Of a stretch of 64,000 bases of DNA, positions 59,206 to 64,000 are shown piece by piece. The notes beneath the pieces were generated by a model, which had not been told where the DNA came from, ran no database searches, and was given only the letters and a program-made list of their open reading frames with translations. Position 1 is the first letter of the stretch. The number at the start of each line of letters is the position of its first letter. Source of the stretch: Tubiluchus corallicola (lineage: Eukaryota; Priapulida; Priapulimorpha; Priapulimorphida; Tubiluchidae); the NCBI GenBank assembly GCA_030141605.1, contig JAQGDQ010000271.1, positions 246,001 through 310,000 of the forward strand, given 5' to 3'. The translations under genes and the position numbers were made by a program.

Positions 59206-59884
59206 TGTACACCACACGTAATAAGGTAAACGTTCTTACAATACTGTACACCACACGTAATAAGGTAAACGTTCTTACAATACTGTACACCACGCATAAT
59301 AAGGTAAACGTTCTTACAATACTGCACACCACACGTAATAAGGTAAACTTTCTTACAATACTGTACACCACACGTAATAAGGTAAACGTTATTACAATAC
59401 TGTACGCCACACGTAATAAGGTAAACGTTATTACAATACTGTACACCACACGTAATAAGGTAAACGTTCTTACAATACTGCACACCACACGTAATAAGGT
59501 AAACGTTCTTACAATACTGCACACCACACGTAATAAGGTAAACTTTCTTACAATATTGTACACCACACGTAATAAGGTAAACGTTCTTACAATACTGTAC
59601 ACCACACGTAATAAGGTAAACGTTCTTACAATACTGTACACCACACGTAATAAGGTAAACGTTCTTACAATACTGTACACCTCGCGTAATAAGGTAAACG
59701 TTCTTACAATACTGTACACCACACGTAATAAGGTAAACGTTCTTACAATACTGTACGCCACACGTAATAAGGTAAACGTTCTTACAATACTGTACGCCGC
59801 ACGTAATAAGGTAAACATTCTTACAATACTGTACACCTCACGTAATAAGGTAAACGTTCTTACAATACTGTACGCCGCACGTAA
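59206..59884. repeat. 39 bp minisatellite, first segment
   Basis: About 17 units of AATAAGGTAAACGTTCTTAC plus AATACTGTACACCACACGT. The unit length is 13 codons, so both strands stay open (SIVRTFTLLRVVY on minus, NKVNVLTILYTTR on +). These are repeat products, not proteins with support. Confidence 0.95.
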
Positions 59885-60828
59885 GGCTGCCAGGCCATAG
59901 AAACTCACGCTTCATGCCTCACGCTCATGCTTCACGTCTAAACGCGTGAGTGGAAAAATGAACAAACGTAATCTTATTTGCGGTGCGCCATAGACCTCCG
60001 CTCACGCCTCACACTTCGAGCTTCACGACTCACGCGTGAAGCTAGAAGTGAACATGTTCACTTTTTCGAGACGTGAGTCCGGGGTCAGACTGGATATCAG
60101 AGCGTTTTTTGACTGCTCATGGTCCTGAGGACTATTCATTTCACGATCAGAGTTAGAACGGGACATTGTGAGCTAAACCTTTTCAAATTTTTCACTTTCG
60201 TTTTTCGGTTTTTGTTTTTATTATATGGTCATGTCAGTATATCTGAAAAACATAAAATAATTAAATTTTACCCTTCAAAAACATTTTGGAATTTTTGTGT
60301 GGCCTTTCTTCTTTATCGGGGGGGGGGGGGTGTTTAGATCTACTTTTTTATGTGGTCATGTCAGTGCATGCTTATCTGACAAACATACTTTGACTAGTAA
60401 TTACCACCTGAGAGTTATGATGAGGTTTTGTTCTGCTTCGATTGGCCTCCTCCAATTTGAATGGCGTGGCTTCAGATGTCCTAGCACGAGGGACTTTAAT
60501 GTACTGTAAGTCTTGTACGACATCCTTGTATAATGAAATAGTTCTTCATCAGGATTGTACACGAGGTGTTGAAATGTCCGCTGAAATTCTCCTCTGGATT
60601 CTCTGAGCAAAAAATGCTCCCGGCACCATATTCTTCCTTCTTTTGAGACACAACAAAATCAAGAAATCTTCCTCGTCAGATGATTCCATTTTGAATGCGC
60701 AACACAGACTCGTGTGTGAAGCGTGAGAGCATGAGCCCCTATGGCCCAGTGGGCCGTGAAGCATGAAGCATGAAGTATGAAGTATGAAGCGTGAGGCATG
60801 AAGCATGAGTTTCTATGGCCTGGCAGCC
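59885..60828 (-). mobile_element. PIF/Harbinger element inserted in the 39 bp array
   Basis: The 944 bp element has long terminal inverted repeats starting GGCTGCCAGGCCATAGAAAC, and the right end mirrors this (GTTTCTATGGCCTGGCAGCC with one change). TAA flanks both sides (59882-59884, 60829-60831), the 3 bp target typical of PIF/Harbinger, and the array resumes in register. It encodes only a broken transposase N-terminus. Confidence 0.9.
60401..60689 (-). pseudogene. Harbinger transposase N-terminus, frameshifted
   Basis: Starts MESSDEEDFLILLCLKRRK at 60689, a typical Harbinger transposase beginning, then shifts frame near 60550-60610 and continues GEFQRTFQHLVYNPDEELFH, YTRMSYKTYSTLKSLVLGHL and EAEQNLIITLRW. 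The DDE catalytic region is absent, so the element cannot move itself. Confidence 0.8.
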
Positions 60829-63800
60829 TAATAAGGTAAACGTTCTTACAATACTGTACACCACACGTAATAAGGTAAACGTTCTTACAATACTGTACAC
60901 CACACGTAATAAGGTAAACGTTCTTACAATACTGTACGCCACACGTAATAAGGTAAACGTTCTTACAATACTGTACGCCGCACGTAATAAGGTAAACATT
61001 CTTACAATACTGTACACCTCACGTAATAAGGTAAACGTTCTTACAATACTGTACACCACACGTAATAAGGTAAACTTTCTTACAATACTGTACACCACAC
61101 GTAATAAGGTAAACGTTCTTACAGTACTGTACACCACGCATAATAAGGTAAACGTTCTTACAATACTGTACACCACACGTAATAAGGTAAACGTTCTTAC
61201 AATACTGTACACCACACGTAATAAGGTAAACGTTCTTACAATACTGTACACCACGCATAATAAGGTAAACGTTCTTACAATACTGTACACCACGCATAAT
61301 AAGGTAAACGTTCTTACAATACTGCACACCACACGTAATAAGGTAAACGTTCTTACAATACTGTACACCACACGTAATAAGGTAAACGTTCTTACAATAC
61401 TGTACATAACACATAATAAGGTAAATGTTCTTACAATACTGTACACCACACGTAATAAGATAAACGTTCTTACAATACTGTACACCACACATAATAAGGT
61501 AAACGTTCTTACAATACTGTACACCACACATAATAAGGTAAACGTTCTTACAATACTGTACACCACATGTAATAAGATAAACGTTCTTACAATACTGTAC
61601 ACCACACGTAATAAGGTAAACGTTCTTACAATACTGTAAACCACACATAATAAGGTAAACGTTCTTACAATACTGTACACCACACGTAATAAGGTAAACG
61701 GTCTTACAATACTGTACACCACACATAATAAGGTAAACGTGCTTACAATACTGTACACCACACGTAATAAGGTAAACGTTCTTACAATACTGTACACCAC
61801 GCATAATAAGGTAAACGTTCTTACAATACTGTACACCACGCATAATAAGGTAAACGTTCTTACAATACTGCACACCACACGTAATAAGGTAAACGTTCTT
61901 ACAATACTGTACACCACACGTAATAAGGTAAACGTTCTTACAATACTGTACACCACACATAATAAGGTAAACGTGCTTACAATACTGTACACCTCGCGTA
62001 ATAAGGTAAACGTTCTTACAATACTGTACACCACGCATAATAAGGTAAACGTTCTTACAATACTGTACACCACGCATAATAAGGTAAACGTTCTTACAAT
62101 ACTGCACACCACGCATAATAAGGTAAACGTTCTTACAATACTGTACACCACTCATAATAAGGTAAACGTTCTTACAATACTGTACACCACACGTAATAAG
62201 GTAAACGTTCTTACAATACTGTACACCACTCATAATAAGGTAAACGTTCTTACAATACTGTACGCCACACGTAATAAGGTAAACGTTCTTACAATACTGT
62301 ACACCACACGTAATAAGGTAAACGTTATTACAATACTGTACACCTCACGTAATAAGGTAAACGTTCTTACAATACTGTACACCACACGTAATAAGGTAAA
62401 CGTTCTTACAATACTGTACACCACGCATAATAAGGTAAACGTTCTTACAATACTGTACCGTAATAAGGTAAACGTTCTTCAATACTACACACCATAATAA
62501 GTAACGTTACAATACTGTACACCACACGTAATAAGGTAAACGTTCTTACAATACTGTACACCACACGTAATAAGGTAAACGTTCTTACAATACTGTACAC
62601 CACACATAATAAGGTAAACGTTCTTACAATACTGTACACCACAAGTAATAAGGTAAACGTTCTTACAATACTGTACACCACAAGTAATAAGGTAAACGTT
62701 CTTACAATACTGTACACCACAAGTAATAAGGTAAACGTTCTTACAATACTGTACACCACACGTAATAAGGTAAACGTTCTTACAATACTGTACACCACAA
62801 GTAATAAGGTAAACGTTCTTACAATACTGTACATAACACATAATAAGGTAAATGTTCTTACAATACTGTACACCACAAGTAATAAGGTAAACGTTCTTAC
62901 AATACTGTACACCACAAGTAATAAGATAAACGTTCTTACAATACTGTACACCACACATAATAAGGTAAACGTTCTTACAATACTGTACACCACACATAAT
63001 AAGGTAAACATTCTTACAATACTGTACACCACACATAATAAGGTAAACGTTCTTACAATACTGTACACCACAAGTAATAAGGTAAACGTTCTTACAATAC
63101 TGTACACCACAAGTAATAAGGTAAACGTTCTTACAATACTGTACACCACACGTAATAAGGTAAACGTTCTTACAATACTGTACACCACACGTAATAAGGT
63201 AAACGTTCTTACAATACTGTACGCCACACGTAATAAGGTAAACGTTATTACAATACTGTACGCCACACGTAATAAGGTAAACGTTCTTACAATACTGTAC
63301 GCCGCACGTAATAAGGTAAACGTTCTTACAATACTGTACACCACACATAATAAGGTAAACGTTCTTACAATACTGTACACCACAAGTAATAAGGTAAACG
63401 TTCTTACAATACTGTACACCACACGTAATAAGGTAAACGTTCTTACAATACTGTACACCACACGTAATAAGGTAAACGTTCTTACAATACTGTACACCAC
63501 ACGTAATAAGGTAAACGTTCTTACAATACTGTACACCACACGTAATAAGGTAAACGTTCTTACAATACTGTACACCACACGTAATAAGGTAAACGTTCTT
63601 ACAATACTGTACACCACAAGTAATAAGGTAAACGTTCTTACAATACTGTACACCACACATAATAAGGTAAACGTTCTTCAATACTGTACACCACGTAATA
63701 AGGTAAACGTTCTTACAATACTGTACACCACACGTAATAAGGTAAACGTTCTTACAATACTGTACACCACACGTAATAAGGTAAACGTTCTTACAATACT

Positions 63801-64000
63801 GTACACCACATGTAATAAGATAAACGTTCTTACAATACTGTACACCACACGTAATAAGGTAAACGTTCTTACAATACTGTACACCACACATAATAAGGTA
63901 AACGTTCTTACAATACTGTACACCACGCATAATAAGGTAAACGTTCTTACAATACTGTACACCACACATAATAAGGTAAACGTTCTTACAATACTGTACA
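60829..64000. repeat. 39 bp minisatellite, second segment, to window edge
   Basis: About 80 further units of the same 39 bp repeat, with CACGTAATA, CATAATA, AAGTAATA and CGCATAATA subtypes. A few shortened units (about 62455-62515 and 63675) break the frame. The subtype with AAGTAATA clusters at 62640-63620. The array continues past the window. Confidence 0.96.

Noticed and set aside
60739-63969. Long open frames of 250-490 codons on both strands
   Set aside because: They are translations of the 39 bp repeat (13 codons per unit), open on both strands, with no start context, splice site or domain.

Overview
This is a gene-poor, repeat-rich eukaryotic window. Genes are split by GT-AG introns. 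Transposable elements are abundant (hAT, PIF/Harbinger, Tigger-like and fold-back DNA elements, LINE 3' ends, a solo LTR, and 5S- and tRNA-derived SINEs). By my rough addition, tandem minisatellites cover about a quarter of the sequence. The recognisable proteins (INPP4-type phosphatase, a CG9801-type PP2C-like protein, LRR proteins with GPI-like tails) are metazoan. Their sequences fit an invertebrate animal. I cannot fix the phylum from the sequence alone.

Layout. (1) 1-6.9 kb: a 450 bp hAT element, then the last two coding exons of an unidentified + strand gene (stop at 3597), a 5S-derived SINE and a fold-back element. (2) 6.9-14.5 kb: a 52 bp minisatellite with a CACGTG in nearly every unit, then two tandemly duplicated minus-strand genes (9.2-11.1 and 12.4-14.2 kb) for small LRR proteins with a signal-like N-terminus and a GPI-like tail, each two exons. 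(3) 14.5-22.8 kb: no gene seen; a solo LTR with heat-shock-element motifs, a second hAT copy, another SINE, and simple repeats. (4) 22.8-32 kb: the last five coding exons (575 codons, phases consistent) of a PP2C-like phosphatase-domain gene on +. One intron carries about 18 tandem copies of its own exon end and splice donor. (5) 32-41 kb: tRNA-SINE, large minisatellites, the second and greatly expanded fold-back element, and a Tigger-like MITE. (6) 41.1-57.9 kb, minus strand: fourteen phase-consistent exons (about 794 codons) encoding all but the N-terminus of an INPP4 phosphatidylinositol-3,4-bisphosphate 4-phosphatase, with its CX5R catalytic motif CKSAKDRT. (7) 59.2-64 kb: a 39 bp minisatellite running off the window edge, interrupted by a degenerate PIF/Harbinger element.

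The PP2C-like gene and INPP4 converge, with about 9 kb of arrays between them. There is no operon logic. The main novelty is structural: minisatellites repeatedly begin within about 12-60 nt of splice sites, most clearly at four INPP4 donors, and in the PP2C-like gene the amplified unit itself contains the donor. Exon boundaries come from hand translation, splice dinucleotides and phase matching. Family calls come from remembered motifs, not a database search.
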